Positions 19,341 through 28,916 of a stretch of 64,000 nt of DNA are shown here, in pieces. The DNA lies in NCBI RefSeq assembly GCF_024642085.1, contig NZ_JAHEBV010000064.1, positions 32,649-96,648 on the forward strand. Reading direction: 5' to 3'. The position numbers were made by a program, and so were the translations under genes. Numbering within the stretch: the stretch's first letter is position 1; each line of letters opens with the position of its first letter. Below the pieces are notes generated by a model, which had not been told where the DNA came from, did no database searches, and saw only the letters and a program-made list of their open reading frames with translations. The stretch comes from Novosphingobium sp. (GTDB lineage Bacteria > Pseudomonadota > Alphaproteobacteria > Sphingomonadales > Sphingomonadaceae).

Positions 19341-20568
19341 CACGCGCGCTTGTTGGAGGGGCGCTGAGCATGTCGACCAACGGTGTCAGCGTTGCCTGCC
19401 AGCTTAAATGATTAAGTACGAAGCGCCTGGCCTCGGCCCCGATAAGCGTGCGTCGCTGGCCATCGGTAGCCAGGCTAATGACTTCGTCAATCAAGTCCTG
19501 GTCGCTGTCCGCGATCAGCAAGTGTCTGCCATCCTGCGCCCCGATTCCCATCGCCGCATCTCCGGTAGCGACTACGGGTAATGCCATGGCCATGGCTTCC
19601 AGAACCTTGTTCTGCACGCCACGTGCAATCTCTAAAGGGACCAAGGCAAGATCAGCCGCAGCCAAGTAGCTACGCATGTCGTCCACTCCGCCCCACACGA
19701 CAACACCGCCCTTGCCGCTATGGTTTAGCAGCTCCTCGTCTGGGTTTCGGCCGACAATATGAAACGTCGTATCAGGTAAACGCGCACGAATTGCTGGGAG
19801 AAGGCGGTTGATTACGCGAAGAGCTGCCTCAACGTTCGGAGCATAGTCCATCTGACCCGCAAAAAGCAGTCGCGGACCGGGATATTTGCTTAGATCCGGT
19901 GCTGGAACAACAGCAGCTGGATCGAAGAAGCGGCTGTCGATGCCATTGCGCAACGCGCGCACATCGCATTGATCGCGAGCACCGCTCGGTAGTCGCTCTC
20001 GAAACAATTCCGCCTCTTCGAATGAAACTAGCAGACTGACATCTACGCGCCGGGCTAGACGGATCTCTTCCGCCGCCAAAAGCCTCGCTTCGCGCGAAAA
20101 CAGCCAACGCCGTAGACCGTTGGCCTTGTCGGCATAGGCATCAAACTTGGCAGAATCGACATCGACGAAATCAAAAATCACCTGGCCGTCAAAATCATCA
20201 GGAATGTACTGCCCCATCTGACCCGAAAATGCATAGATTACGGATATCCCATGCTCTGCAATGACTTGAGCTACATAAGCAGCAATTTCTGAGCTATAGA
20301 ATGCCGGAATGCTAACTGGCTGGTGGCGCAAGATCGATTGCAAACCCGCAACGATCAGCGGCTTAACGCGCCGGATCAGGCGATAACTGCGCGCAATAGA
20401 CGCTAGTTCGACTTCTTCGGCAATATCGCGATCGTCGTCGGCAAAGGTTGCAACATGAACCGGGCCCAGTGTCGCTAGCTTGCGCAATACATGATGCGAG
20501 CGAATCTTGTCGCCGCGATCAGGCGGGAACGGCATCCTATGCGACAGAAACAGAATGTCGCCGCTCAT
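19330..20568 (-). CDS. XrtA system glycosyltransferase (GT4-like)
   Basis: A 412-aa GT-B fold glycosyltransferase related to the family seen only in XrtA loci (TIGR03087 type). The chosen start gives SGDILFLSHRMPFPPDRGDK; that ATG overlaps the FemAB-like stop by four bases. The C-terminal domain has the donor-site pattern EIARGVQNKVLEAMAMALPV. It should add a sugar to the lipid-linked exopolysaccharide unit on the cytoplasmic face. Confidence 0.85.
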   Translation of the reverse strand: MSGDILFLSHRMPFPPDRGDKIRSHHVLRKLATLGPVHVATFADDDRDIAEEVELASIARSYRLIRRVKPLIVAGLQSILRHQPVSIPAFYSSEIAAYVAQVIAEHGISVIYAFSGQMGQYIPDDFDGQVIFDFVDVDSAKFDAYADKANGLRRWLFSREARLLAAEEIRLARRVDVSLLVSFEEAELFRERLPSGARDQCDVRALRNGIDSRFFDPAAVVPAPDLSKYPGPRLLFAGQMDYAPNVEAALRVINRLLPAIRARLPDTTFHIVGRNPDEELLNHSGKGGVVVWGGVDDMRSYLAAADLALVPLEIARGVQNKVLEAMAMALPVVATGDAAMGIGAQDGRHLLIADSDQDLIDEVISLATDGQRRTLIGAEARRFVLNHLSWQATLTPLVDMLSAPPTSARDVA

Positions 20569-21641
20569 CCAAGACCTCGCGCAATCCAAGGCCCGACCAG
20601 ATTGGCAATAGACAGAGGCAGACGCTTCCATAACTCGATTTTGGCGCCGTGAGCATCGCTAGTCGGATCAGTGTTGCGCGGCTCACCGCCTGGTACGGTC
20701 CACACCGCATAACTCAGTGGTTGCGCCTCAAAGCCCCAATTGCGTTTGAAATCATAAGCGCCGCTTCCGGTTTTTGAGCGGCCAAAATCGAACCGGTCAC
20801 ATCCTCTCCGGCGGGCGTGGAGCATAAGTTCAAAATACATGCGGTCATTGGCGCGCAGACTACGCGCCATGCGAGTACCGCCTCCCCAATAAGGCATCAC
20901 TGCTCCCTGATGGTACAGCGAAAGAACACTGGCGACCGGTGCCGGACCGGACCAGACCGTAAGGATGTCGGCATTCGTGCCGAAGCTGTCGAGTACTTCG
21001 TTGAAAAGGCGTTTTGGGAACACCGGCGTCCCAAGGTTGCGGACACTTTCGGCATAAACGGCATAGTGAGCGGAGCGGTCAACCACACCACTGCCGATCG
21101 TTACCGTCAGATCACTTGCCAATCCCTTGCGCACTTCGGCCCGCTGCTTGCGCGGGATTGCAGTCAGTTGCGCCTCGTCGTCGTCCGCCAATGAACGGAC
21201 GAAGCCGCAGTGCGCATCCTTGCGGACAGTCCATCCCTTGCGGTCCAGCGGCAGCACGCCGCCGCGAAGTTCAATTGATGGGGCGCCTTCCTCCAAAGCA
21301 AGATCTTCGACAGCAGCGAACAGGCTTTCTGATACAGTACGGTCGCTCGCAAGAATGCCGCCACCCACGGCAAAGCCGCTCGAGACCATCGCGCGGCCAA
21401 ATAACAGCGATCGGATGTCAACCAATGGCAAATGGCCACACAGTTCACCGTCTCGCTCGGCGATCAAGGCAAGAGCACGGTTGCCGGTCGCCACTGCGAC
21501 GGCACGGATCCAGGCAGGGCGATGGAACGCCGTGCCGTCGCTGTGCCCGGCGACAAGCGATTCAATCCGCGCCCGCTCATTTGGCGACGAAAGATCGCAA
21601 ATGCGGACCGACGCCGTTTGCGGACGGAAGGGCGCGTTCAT
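20565..21641 (-). CDS. XrtA system-associated FemAB-like protein
   Basis: A 358-aa protein with the double-GNAT (FemAB) fold of peptidyl/aminoacyl transferases, of the type seen in XrtA loci (TIGR03019). A C-terminal segment reads RGCDRFDFGRSKTGSGAYDFKRNWGFE, the usual conserved end of this family, quoted here by its key residues FDFGRS and FKRNWG. It is coupled at both ends by four-base overlaps. Its probable role is attaching an amino acid or acyl group to the polysaccharide; this is inference from the fold. Confidence 0.8.
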   Translation of the reverse strand: MNAPFRPQTASVRICDLSSPNERARIESLVAGHSDGTAFHRPAWIRAVAVATGNRALALIAERDGELCGHLPLVDIRSLLFGRAMVSSGFAVGGGILASDRTVSESLFAAVEDLALEEGAPSIELRGGVLPLDRKGWTVRKDAHCGFVRSLADDDEAQLTAIPRKQRAEVRKGLASDLTVTIGSGVVDRSAHYAVYAESVRNLGTPVFPKRLFNEVLDSFGTNADILTVWSGPAPVASVLSLYHQGAVMPYWGGGTRMARSLRANDRMYFELMLHARRRGCDRFDFGRSKTGSGAYDFKRNWGFEAQPLSYAVWTVPGGEPRNTDPTSDAHGAKIELWKRLPLSIANLVGPWIARGLG

Positions 21642-22510
21642 GCCGCCAAATCAATTGCAAAATGGGCTTCGCGTAGCGCGAGCACGTCCATGCGCCCCCA
21701 CGCAAATTCGGTAAGCAGTTGTTCCAGCTTGTCGGCCATCACTGACAGGTTGGTATAATGCCGCACACGCGATCGCAGCGAAGCCCCGGTAACGCGAGGC
21801 TGCGCCGGATCAATTTCCCATGGATGAAAATAGAATACTGCGGGGCGCTGGTCGCGGCTGTTTACCTGGCGAATTGCCCAGCGCGAAAATCCATAGGGCA
21901 ACACACGAAAAAAACCGCCCCCGCCAGCGGCCAAACGGCGCCCGGCGAACTCAGCCGTGGTGACCGGAACCTCGATCAAATCTGACCACGGCAGCGGCTT
22001 AAAGGCAAAGCGGGGCGCGTTGCGCCAGCCGTAGTGATCGTGGCTGATCGGCGCAACGCTAGAACTGTAAACGAAGCCCTGCTCTGCCAACACAGCGTAG
22101 GCCCATGGCGTACGCTGATCGATTGAAAAGCTGGGGGCACGGTATCCGGCTATGGCCGTTCCCGCGGCGTCTTCCAGAACTTTGCGGCTACGTTCGATGT
22201 CGGCGGCAAAGCTGGCTTGATCCATGCGGAATACGCGCGCGTGATCCCAGCCATGGCTGGCCACTTCATGACCTTCGGCAACTATTCGGCGGATCAATGC
22301 CCCATGCCGCTGCGCCACCCAGCCTAGCGTGAAAAACGTCGCCTTCACGTCCGCACGGTCGAACATGTCGAGAATTGCATTGCAGTTGCGGTCGACGCGG
22401 GATCCCAGCGCGTCCCACTGATCGCGTCCTATCACGCCTTCGAAAGCGCCAACCTGAAACCAGTCTTCGACATCGACGGAAAGGCCGTTAACCAAGGAAG
22501 AGTGTGCCAT
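21638..22510 (-). CDS. XrtA system polysaccharide deacetylase
   Basis: A 290-aa NodB-fold carbohydrate esterase of the type found in XrtA loci (TIGR03006). The metal site is visible: an N-terminal DVEDWF with the paired Asp residues and SHGWDH with the two metal-binding His. YRAPSFSI and FYFHPWEID are further NodB motifs. The ATG is preferred to a TTG seven codons upstream because GGAA lies at a normal distance from it. It probably deacetylates N-acetyl sugars of the exopolysaccharide. It is coupled to the FemAB-like gene. Confidence 0.85.
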   Translation of the reverse strand: MAHSSLVNGLSVDVEDWFQVGAFEGVIGRDQWDALGSRVDRNCNAILDMFDRADVKATFFTLGWVAQRHGALIRRIVAEGHEVASHGWDHARVFRMDQASFAADIERSRKVLEDAAGTAIAGYRAPSFSIDQRTPWAYAVLAEQGFVYSSSVAPISHDHYGWRNAPRFAFKPLPWSDLIEVPVTTAEFAGRRLAAGGGGFFRVLPYGFSRWAIRQVNSRDQRPAVFYFHPWEIDPAQPRVTGASLRSRVRHYTNLSVMADKLEQLLTEFAWGRMDVLALREAHFAIDLAA

Positions 22511-22534
22511 TTTGGCTGTGCTTTTCCGCAACCG

Positions 22535-23710
22535 TCAGGCAGCTGCGCGGCCGGAATCGTCTGCCTCGATCCACTCAATCAGCATGGTCAGGGTATGGCG
22601 AATGGTCCGTTCCTGCTCCAGCATCTTCGCTTCAAGCGCTGCGAACTTGACTTCGAGCTGGTCCATCGCCGCCGCGCTGACTCCGTGACCAATTCCATCT
22701 GGTGCAGCCTCGCGCTCATTGGCCAGTTCAATCACCGCCTGTTGCAACTCGGCAATCTGTGAATCGCGCTCGGACAGCAAAGCCTGGACATACGCCAGGT
22801 CAACTGCAGGAACCCGGACAGCCGCGGCAAAAGCGTCAGCCTGCGCCGCAGCACCGGCTTCCTCGATCAGACGCTCGGGCTTGGGCAATTGCATCGCGCC
22901 ATCACGGTCAAGTTCCTCCAGCACCGTACCCAGCATCCCACCGTCGATCCGGCAGCGTTCCTCAATGGCTCCCAACAGCATAAGGCGGTTGCAGATTTGG
23001 TTGATGCGGCGTGGGACCCCTCCCGATGCTTCGAACACTTCGGCAAAGATTTCAGGGTCGAAAGCAGGATTTCCTTCCCAGCCCACCTTCGTCAGACGAT
23101 GTTCTATATAAGCCTGAACCTCGCCTTGCTCCATCGCTTCCAGGTGGTGTGCAGCAATCACACGTTGGCGGAGCTGCTCAAGCTGAGGATGTACCTGGAT
23201 TGTTTCACGAAATTCGGGCTGTCCCAGCAGCAGGGTTTGCAGCAAAGGATGCGCGCCAAGCTGAAAATTGGACAGCATACGAAGTTCTTCCAGCGCCTCG
23301 AGCTCGAGGTTCTGGCTTTCGTCAACGACCAGAAGGCAGCGCCGACCCGCGCGGGCCTCATCGTGCAGGAAAGCTTCGATCGCGCCAAGTGCACTGGCCT
23401 TGTCGTGTCCTTCGACGATCAGTCCAAAGGCCTGGGCTACCACATGGACCAATTCCTCACCGTCTAGCTTGCTGGTAACTATCTGGGCGGCGGTCAGGCG
23501 CACGGGATCAATGGTTGCCATCAAATGCGCTACCAAAGTCGATTTACCTGCCCCGACTTCGCCTGTGATGACGACGAAGCCTTCGCCTTGAGCCAAGCCA
23601 TAGGAAAGGTAGGACAACGCCTTCCGGTGCGTCAGGCTCTCGAAATAAAATGCAGGGTCTGGCGTAAGCTGGAACGCTCGCCCTGTAAGCCCATAAAAAT
23701 CGTCGAACAT
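22535..23710 (-). CDS. XrtA-associated AAA ATPase (ExeA/GspA-like)
   Basis: A 391-aa ATPase beginning MFDDFYGL, with Walker A GEVGAGKST at residues 50-58 and Walker B LLVVDESQNL. It resembles secretion ATPases such as ExeA and the XrtA-locus ATPase family (TIGR03015). The last 90 residues are Glu/Gln-rich and likely coiled coil (LQQAVIELANEREA, LEAKMLEQERTI). A good GGAG site precedes the ATG. It may energise assembly of the export apparatus. Confidence 0.85.
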   Translation of the reverse strand: MFDDFYGLTGRAFQLTPDPAFYFESLTHRKALSYLSYGLAQGEGFVVITGEVGAGKSTLVAHLMATIDPVRLTAAQIVTSKLDGEELVHVVAQAFGLIVEGHDKASALGAIEAFLHDEARAGRRCLLVVDESQNLELEALEELRMLSNFQLGAHPLLQTLLLGQPEFRETIQVHPQLEQLRQRVIAAHHLEAMEQGEVQAYIEHRLTKVGWEGNPAFDPEIFAEVFEASGGVPRRINQICNRLMLLGAIEERCRIDGGMLGTVLEELDRDGAMQLPKPERLIEEAGAAAQADAFAAAVRVPAVDLAYVQALLSERDSQIAELQQAVIELANEREAAPDGIGHGVSAAAMDQLEVKFAALEAKMLEQERTIRHTLTMLIEWIEADDSGRAAA

Positions 23711-23726
23711 CGAAGTTACTCCAGGC

Positions 23727-25424
23727 TCAGAACTGATAGCGGACGCCGGCCAAAGCCTGAGCAGTCCACACGTCTTCGAGGTCTTCGCGGTTGACCCCAT
23801 TAAGGCCGATAGCGGCGGTTGCGCTCAACCGACTGCTGATCGAACGGTTATAATATGCGGTAGCGCCAACCCCGTTGGTCTTGCCAGCCAAGGCATCTCC
23901 GCTATCGAACCAATTGGCCCAAACCGTTGCGCCGGCCGAAGACTGCGCATCAATCTGACCTTTGAGATAAGCACCGATCCACCAGTTTTCGTCGATGGTC
24001 AGATTAGTTACACCCAACACCGAATTGGGTGCGGCGATGTAGCGGCGACGATCGTATCCGGCTCCAAGGCCGTATCCGAACCGACCGCTCTTTAAACCTA
24101 AACTGGCGTTTACACCGCGACTACGGAACACCGACGACCGCAGGCTGCTAAGCGCGCCGGTAAGGCAGGTGCCTTGCCCGGCCGACACTGGACCCTGCGA
24201 AACGACGCACCCATTGAGATCGCCGTTGAGCGGGTTGCGAAGAGCATCAAATTGGGTCGGCAACGCGATAAGCGATTGGTTCAACAGCCCGCCAAGTCCG
24301 GTCAAACTGTCGTAAACACTCACATTTGCGTTCATCCGCGTGTTGGGCGCATAGGCAAGACTGCCATAATATGTGGTCGACCCGTAGCGCTTGCCGACAT
24401 GGGCTTCGAACGCGGTACGTCGGCTTGGCCGCCATAGCACGCCTGCGTCCCAGATAAGTCCTTCGCTTTCAAATGCGATCTGGCGCGGTGCGGAGGTGTC
24501 AGTGACAAATCGGCCGTCGGGGCCAATCACTGGCAATCCGGTCAACGTGTCGACCTGTGCATCGCGGCTTGAAACCTTGACTTTCTCCCAGCCCACGCCG
24601 CCGACCAGTTGGAGATCGCTGGTAACTGGAACAGCTACATCGCCGCGGGCATGAAAGTCTTCGACACGCTGATCGAGATTGGATATTTCTTCGCGGTTGT
24701 ACCCGACACCAGCACCCAGGCCGACCGGAAGCGGTTCCCCCGCCTTGGTCCCGAAATGCAGTTCCGCATTGTGCAGGGTTGAGCTGGCAAACAGGTCAAC
24801 GGGATCCTGCCCCGGTGCCAGTACAAGTGTATCGGGCGTGGTCACCCGGTTATATCCAAAATAGTAATGGCCGTTGATCGCAACATCGCCAGTACGGGTC
24901 GCAACGCTGGGTCCCGCGTAAACCGAATAGACCTGGGTGCTGTTGCCGAGTTCAAGCCCGTTGACCGTCGATCCGTTGTTTTCAACCGAACTGCGGGCAG
25001 CCATGGCTCCGATTTCAAAATTGATTGCGCGCGGGACGATCGCGGTCTGGAACCGAGCTACGCCTGACAGGGTATCTGAATCGATCGCATTATCGCCCCA
25101 GCCAAACCGTCGCTCATAACGCAGCGATACAGAACCCTGGTTATTTCTTCCGGCTATCGCGGCATCAACGCCCGCCGCCAGTGTGGTGTAAGTGAACGTA
25201 TCGTGGCTTGGCGAAAGCTGGGCGAACAGGGCCTGGCTCGCTTCGATGTAAGGCGAAACCGTAATACGCGGTGCGCGGTTGACGGCAGCGGTTAGCGCGG
25301 TGGCGTCGGTGGCGGAGCCGTCATCGGCTACGTCACTGAAAGGCAGCTCTTGCGCTAGTGCGGCGCTAGGCGAACCCAAAGCCAGGACTGCTGCAACAGC
25401 AAGTCGGTTGAGATTGCGCGACAT
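23727..25424 (-). CDS. XrtA/PEP-CTERM system outer-membrane protein
   Basis: A 565-aa protein with a signal peptide (MSRNLNRLAVAAVLALG, then SAALAQ) and a body of alternating aromatic and polar strands ending YQF, the pattern of an outer-membrane beta-barrel. It matches the XrtA-locus barrel family (TIGR03016 type). The start overlaps the kinase stop; GGGGGAT lies upstream. It may be the exit pore or an outer-membrane partner for exopolysaccharide. Confidence 0.8.
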   Translation of the reverse strand: MSRNLNRLAVAAVLALGSPSAALAQELPFSDVADDGSATDATALTAAVNRAPRITVSPYIEASQALFAQLSPSHDTFTYTTLAAGVDAAIAGRNNQGSVSLRYERRFGWGDNAIDSDTLSGVARFQTAIVPRAINFEIGAMAARSSVENNGSTVNGLELGNSTQVYSVYAGPSVATRTGDVAINGHYYFGYNRVTTPDTLVLAPGQDPVDLFASSTLHNAELHFGTKAGEPLPVGLGAGVGYNREEISNLDQRVEDFHARGDVAVPVTSDLQLVGGVGWEKVKVSSRDAQVDTLTGLPVIGPDGRFVTDTSAPRQIAFESEGLIWDAGVLWRPSRRTAFEAHVGKRYGSTTYYGSLAYAPNTRMNANVSVYDSLTGLGGLLNQSLIALPTQFDALRNPLNGDLNGCVVSQGPVSAGQGTCLTGALSSLRSSVFRSRGVNASLGLKSGRFGYGLGAGYDRRRYIAAPNSVLGVTNLTIDENWWIGAYLKGQIDAQSSAGATVWANWFDSGDALAGKTNGVGATAYYNRSISSRLSATAAIGLNGVNREDLEDVWTAQALAGVRYQF

Positions 25425-25429
25425 GATGA

Positions 25430-26542
25430 TCATCCCCCGTAGCCGTAGTATGAGCCAAAGCGTCGACCGCTTGGGCTGAAGTGCACGGCGTTCAGTAAAA
25501 GCTGGATATTCGGACAAGCCGAAAGCAAGTCGATGGCGTCTTCAAGGGCGCCCTGCCCGGTTCGATCAGCGCGTGCGACAAGCACTGCCTGGCCAACATA
25601 TTTCGCCAACTCCGCTGCTGGAGAAGCGGCCAGCGCCGGAGGCGAATCGAAGATGACAAACCGGTGGGGCGAACCCTGGGTCAAGCGGTCAAGAACATGG
25701 CGGGTGCGCGAGCTTGAAAGGTATTCGGAGTCTGAAGTAGTAGCATTGCCAGCGGGCAGCACCCATAGGCCCGGAATGTCTGTCCCGACCACGCAATCGA
25801 CAACGTCAAGTTCGGGTTTCGCCAGGGCATCCATCAAACCCGGCCCGCCGGGCAGGCCAAGCGAAGACAGGACCGAAGGCTTGGCAAAATCGGCGTCGAC
25901 CAACAGAACTTCGGTTTCCTTTTCGGCAGCGATCGCCAGGGCAAGGTTCACCGAGGTATAAGTCTTTCCCTCACCCGAGTGGGGCGAGCAAACCAGGACA
26001 CGTTGCGCTTCGGCACCCATGCCTTGCTGGGCTAGCTGCGAGGCTTGCAGAAGGAGCTGGCGCTTGACGATGCGGAACTCTTCGAGAAGCCCGGTGACGG
26101 TACCTTCGGGTACAATCAGCCCCTGTTCGCGCAAATGCTCGCGGCTGATGGCATGCTGCTCGCCGTTGAAACGCACGGGCTCGGCCATTTTGGCCAGCGC
26201 AGTAGGTGCAGGCGAACCCATGGGCGAAATCACTTCAGGCTCGACCACTTCGGGACGCGGTTCGGAAAACGCCGTTGGAGAGCGCCGCTCTGCACGCGGC
26301 GCTACTTCCGGTTCGACCGGTGACACCACCGCTTCTTCTACCCTGTCGCCTGCGCGGCGGTAGCGGCGGCGCTTGGCAGCCGGGGGAATAAGGTTTTCAG
26401 GAATCGCTGGAGAATTGAGCTGCACCAGATCGAAATTGCGGACCACACGCTCGATTAAAGTACCTGTATCTTTCGCCGCGTTCGCAGCTGAGGTGCCTTC
26501 GTCAGCGGTGCCGGGAACGGGGATTTTGCTGTGCTTGGTCAT
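25430..26542 (-). CDS. XrtA-associated tyrosine autokinase
   Basis: A 370-aa BY-kinase/CpsD-like ATPase controlling polysaccharide chain length. A Pro/Glu-rich, poorly ordered N-terminal region is followed by Walker A (SPHSGEGKT, residues 186-194) and Walker A' VLLVDADF. Walker B is FVIFDSPPAL, and the C-terminus is a short tyrosine cluster (GSYYGYGG), the likely autophosphorylation site. It is encoded directly after its membrane partner, the chain-length protein. Confidence 0.88.
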   Translation of the reverse strand: MTKHSKIPVPGTADEGTSAANAAKDTGTLIERVVRNFDLVQLNSPAIPENLIPPAAKRRRYRRAGDRVEEAVVSPVEPEVAPRAERRSPTAFSEPRPEVVEPEVISPMGSPAPTALAKMAEPVRFNGEQHAISREHLREQGLIVPEGTVTGLLEEFRIVKRQLLLQASQLAQQGMGAEAQRVLVCSPHSGEGKTYTSVNLALAIAAEKETEVLLVDADFAKPSVLSSLGLPGGPGLMDALAKPELDVVDCVVGTDIPGLWVLPAGNATTSDSEYLSSSRTRHVLDRLTQGSPHRFVIFDSPPALAASPAAELAKYVGQAVLVARADRTGQGALEDAIDLLSACPNIQLLLNAVHFSPSGRRFGSYYGYGG

Positions 26543-26552
26543 TTCAATCCCC

Positions 26553-28070
26553 TCACGCGACCATGCCGCGCTGAATGTACTCGGCGGTCATGAGCAAGAC
26601 GAACAAGGCACAAAGGGCGCCGCTTGCGGCGTAGAACAATTTGCCCCACTTTCGGCGCTGGCTGCGTCCGGCATCAGTGAGTGTTGTCGTGATCGCGCCC
26701 AGCACCGGCAGATCGAGTGCGCGTTCAAGCTTTGCCGTAGTGGCAAAGGTCGAACGCAACTGGCCTACGGCAAAGGCGGCGGCGACGCCTGCGCCAATGC
26801 CGGCAAATAGCACACCCAAAAGCAGTAGCGGACGGTTTGGCCACACCGGCCCACGCGGTGTGGTAGGCGGATCGATTACTTGAAACTTGACCGCACTATG
26901 CTCTGTCTGAACCTGACCGCGCAGACGCAGCTCTTCGCGGTCTTGAAGCAATTTGTCATACTGCTGCTTGAGAACATCATAATCGCGGTTAATCCGCTGC
27001 TGCTCAGCCGCAACCTGCGGGTTGGTTATTTGCTGCGAAGTAATGCGCGAGATATCACCTTGCGCCGAGGCTCGGCGGGCAGTCAGTCCCATGACCGTGG
27101 CCTGACGATCGGCCCTTATCGATTCAAGCGAGCTGTAGGCCGGATTGGGCACGCCACCCGGCCCGCTTTCGGCAGCGGCCGCAGAACGGAGCGATACAAC
27201 CTGGTTACGCGCAGAGATCACATCGGGGTGGTTGTCGGTCAAACCGCGGGCCTTCATGCTCGCAAGGTCGGACTGCGCTTGCGCCAGCGCGCCGCGTGCA
27301 CCTCCGCTGGATGCAGTTCCGGGAAGCGTTTTGGGAGTCCCGGCAAGCTGGCCGTTAATTGCAGCGAGCGCACTTTGAGCAGCAGCCAGATCGGCGTCGA
27401 TTCCGCGCAATTCAGCTCGGCTAGCTTCCAGTTTCTGCAATACCGACAGGCCGCCACCAGCCGCATCGGGATTTAGTGTCTCAAAAGCCAGGCGTTTTTG
27501 TTCGGCCGTTTCCAGCTCTATCTGTCGCACGGTAAGCTGCTGGTTCATGAAATCCAGCGACTGGGTCATCTCGCCCCGGTTACCCGACAAGTTTTCCTCA
27601 CGAAAAATATCGATCATTTTTTGGACAATATCTTGCGCCAGCTTTGCGTTCTGGGCATCCGAGTGCGAACCATCGCCATAACGCGCGGTAATTTCGAACA
27701 AATTTTCTTGCTGGCTTTCCACCTTTACGGTTTTGGCCAAGCCTAATATGGTGTTTTCCATCGCTTTTGGCGTAGTAACGTCTTCGCCCAGCCGCGTGCT
27801 TCGGACAACTTTTTCAAGATTGACTGCGCTGGTCAGCGTCTGGCGAACCCGGTCTATATCGCGTTTGCTGTCAGACGGAATGCCGGTCACGTCGGCCAGC
27901 ACATCATCGAGCTGCACAAAAATCCGTGCTCTCGATTCATAGTTATTGGGGATAAACGCAACCAGCAGCCAGCCTATCATGCAAATCGCCCATGCGACCG
28001 CAAGTGCTAGCCACCGTCGATGCCAGACGCTGAATAGTGCTGCGCGAGCTTCGTCGAAGATCGAGTTCAT
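26553..28070 (-). CDS. XrtA system polysaccharide chain-length determinant (Wzz-like)
   Basis: A 505-aa inner-membrane polysaccharide co-polymerase. A first helix at about residues 20-40 and a second at about 430-450 flank a large periplasmic coiled-coil region. A PNRP-like motif (PVWPNRPLL) precedes the second helix, as in PCP proteins. A third C-terminal hydrophobic segment is present. It should act with the adjacent tyrosine kinase to set chain length. Confidence 0.87.
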   Translation of the reverse strand: MNSIFDEARAALFSVWHRRWLALAVAWAICMIGWLLVAFIPNNYESRARIFVQLDDVLADVTGIPSDSKRDIDRVRQTLTSAVNLEKVVRSTRLGEDVTTPKAMENTILGLAKTVKVESQQENLFEITARYGDGSHSDAQNAKLAQDIVQKMIDIFREENLSGNRGEMTQSLDFMNQQLTVRQIELETAEQKRLAFETLNPDAAGGGLSVLQKLEASRAELRGIDADLAAAQSALAAINGQLAGTPKTLPGTASSGGARGALAQAQSDLASMKARGLTDNHPDVISARNQVVSLRSAAAAESGPGGVPNPAYSSLESIRADRQATVMGLTARRASAQGDISRITSQQITNPQVAAEQQRINRDYDVLKQQYDKLLQDREELRLRGQVQTEHSAVKFQVIDPPTTPRGPVWPNRPLLLLGVLFAGIGAGVAAAFAVGQLRSTFATTAKLERALDLPVLGAITTTLTDAGRSQRRKWGKLFYAASGALCALFVLLMTAEYIQRGMVA

Positions 28071-28087
28071 GGTGCCCCTGCCCGTCT

Positions 28088-28732
28088 TTAGAACGCGCTT
28101 TCGGGGATGATGATCACGTCCCCGGGCATAAGCATGACATTTGCCGAACTGTCGCCCTTCTTAAGTAAATCGCCCAGGCGAACGGCAAATTCCTTTTGGC
28201 TTCCGGCCGTTTTGTCAAAGCGGATCAGCTTGGCCCTGTTCCCCGAGGCGTACTCTGAGAGGCCGCCGACTGCGATCATCGCGTCAAGCAGCGTCATGTT
28301 AGCGCGATACGGAAGTGAAGCAGGTTTCTCGGTTGCGCCCACGATCCGGACCTGCTGACTGAAGGTGCCAGCAAATTTGTTGACGATGACCGACGTCAGT
28401 GGATCCTGGATATACTGTGACAGCTGGAGCGTAATGTCATCTGCCAGCATTTTGGGGGTCTTACCAACGGCCGGCATGTCGGTGATCAGCGGCGTCGTAA
28501 TGCGCCCGTCGGGACGCACCTGTACTTTTGCCCCCAGTTCCGGGTTACGCCAGACGAAAATAGTCAGTTCATCAAGCGGCCCGATGACGTACTCTTCGCC
28601 GGGCCCTTCCTGCATCGCCACAAACGACGCTGGCGGAAGCTGAGGTCCGGCAGATCGCCCGGCACAGCCACTCAGCGCCAAACTCAAAATAGCAGTACTG
28701 GCCAGTAATTGATTCACACGGGTAATCGGCAT
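28088..28732 (-). CDS. XrtA system polysaccharide export lipoprotein (Wza-like)
   Basis: A 214-aa secreted protein with a lipoprotein signal (LSLALSGC, Cys at about residue 23). It carries a Poly_export domain (YVIGPLDELTIFVWRNPEL, VRPDGRITTPLI) followed by a SLBB-type domain and a final GDVIIIPE. It forms the periplasmic/outer-membrane gate for the polysaccharide. It is first in the minus-strand XrtA run, with an AAAGGA site before the ATG. Confidence 0.88.
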   Translation of the reverse strand: MPITRVNQLLASTAILSLALSGCAGRSAGPQLPPASFVAMQEGPGEEYVIGPLDELTIFVWRNPELGAKVQVRPDGRITTPLITDMPAVGKTPKMLADDITLQLSQYIQDPLTSVIVNKFAGTFSQQVRIVGATEKPASLPYRANMTLLDAMIAVGGLSEYASGNRAKLIRFDKTAGSQKEFAVRLGDLLKKGDSSANVMLMPGDVIIIPESAF

Positions 28733-28916
28733 CGGCCAAGTCCTTTTTGCACCTTACCTTCGCGCAGCAAGGCCTTACCCCGCGCGGCGATACGGTTGTT
28801 CACGTCCCGCTATCGGTAAAAAGGGTGAATATTGCGTTAGCCTTGAACCCAACTAGCCGGGTTTCAGAGGGATTTGTCAGCCCAGTCCCATTATGGAACG
28901 GGTGGGACAGTCCTTG
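28733..28916 (-). promoter_or_regulatory. Promoter region of the main XrtA exopolysaccharide run
   Basis: A gap of 184 bases between the decarboxylase stop and the export lipoprotein start; the main promoter of the ten-gene run should be here. A GTCCCA...TGGGAC inverted repeat (28886-28909) lies near the upstream end and could terminate or separate the decarboxylase transcript, though no U-tract follows. I saw no convincing sigma-54 type GG-N10-GC element. Confidence 0.35.

Noticed and set aside
28733..28916. Possible sigma-54 promoter for the XrtA run
   Set aside because: No clear GG-N10-GC pair at the proper spacing was seen on the minus strand.
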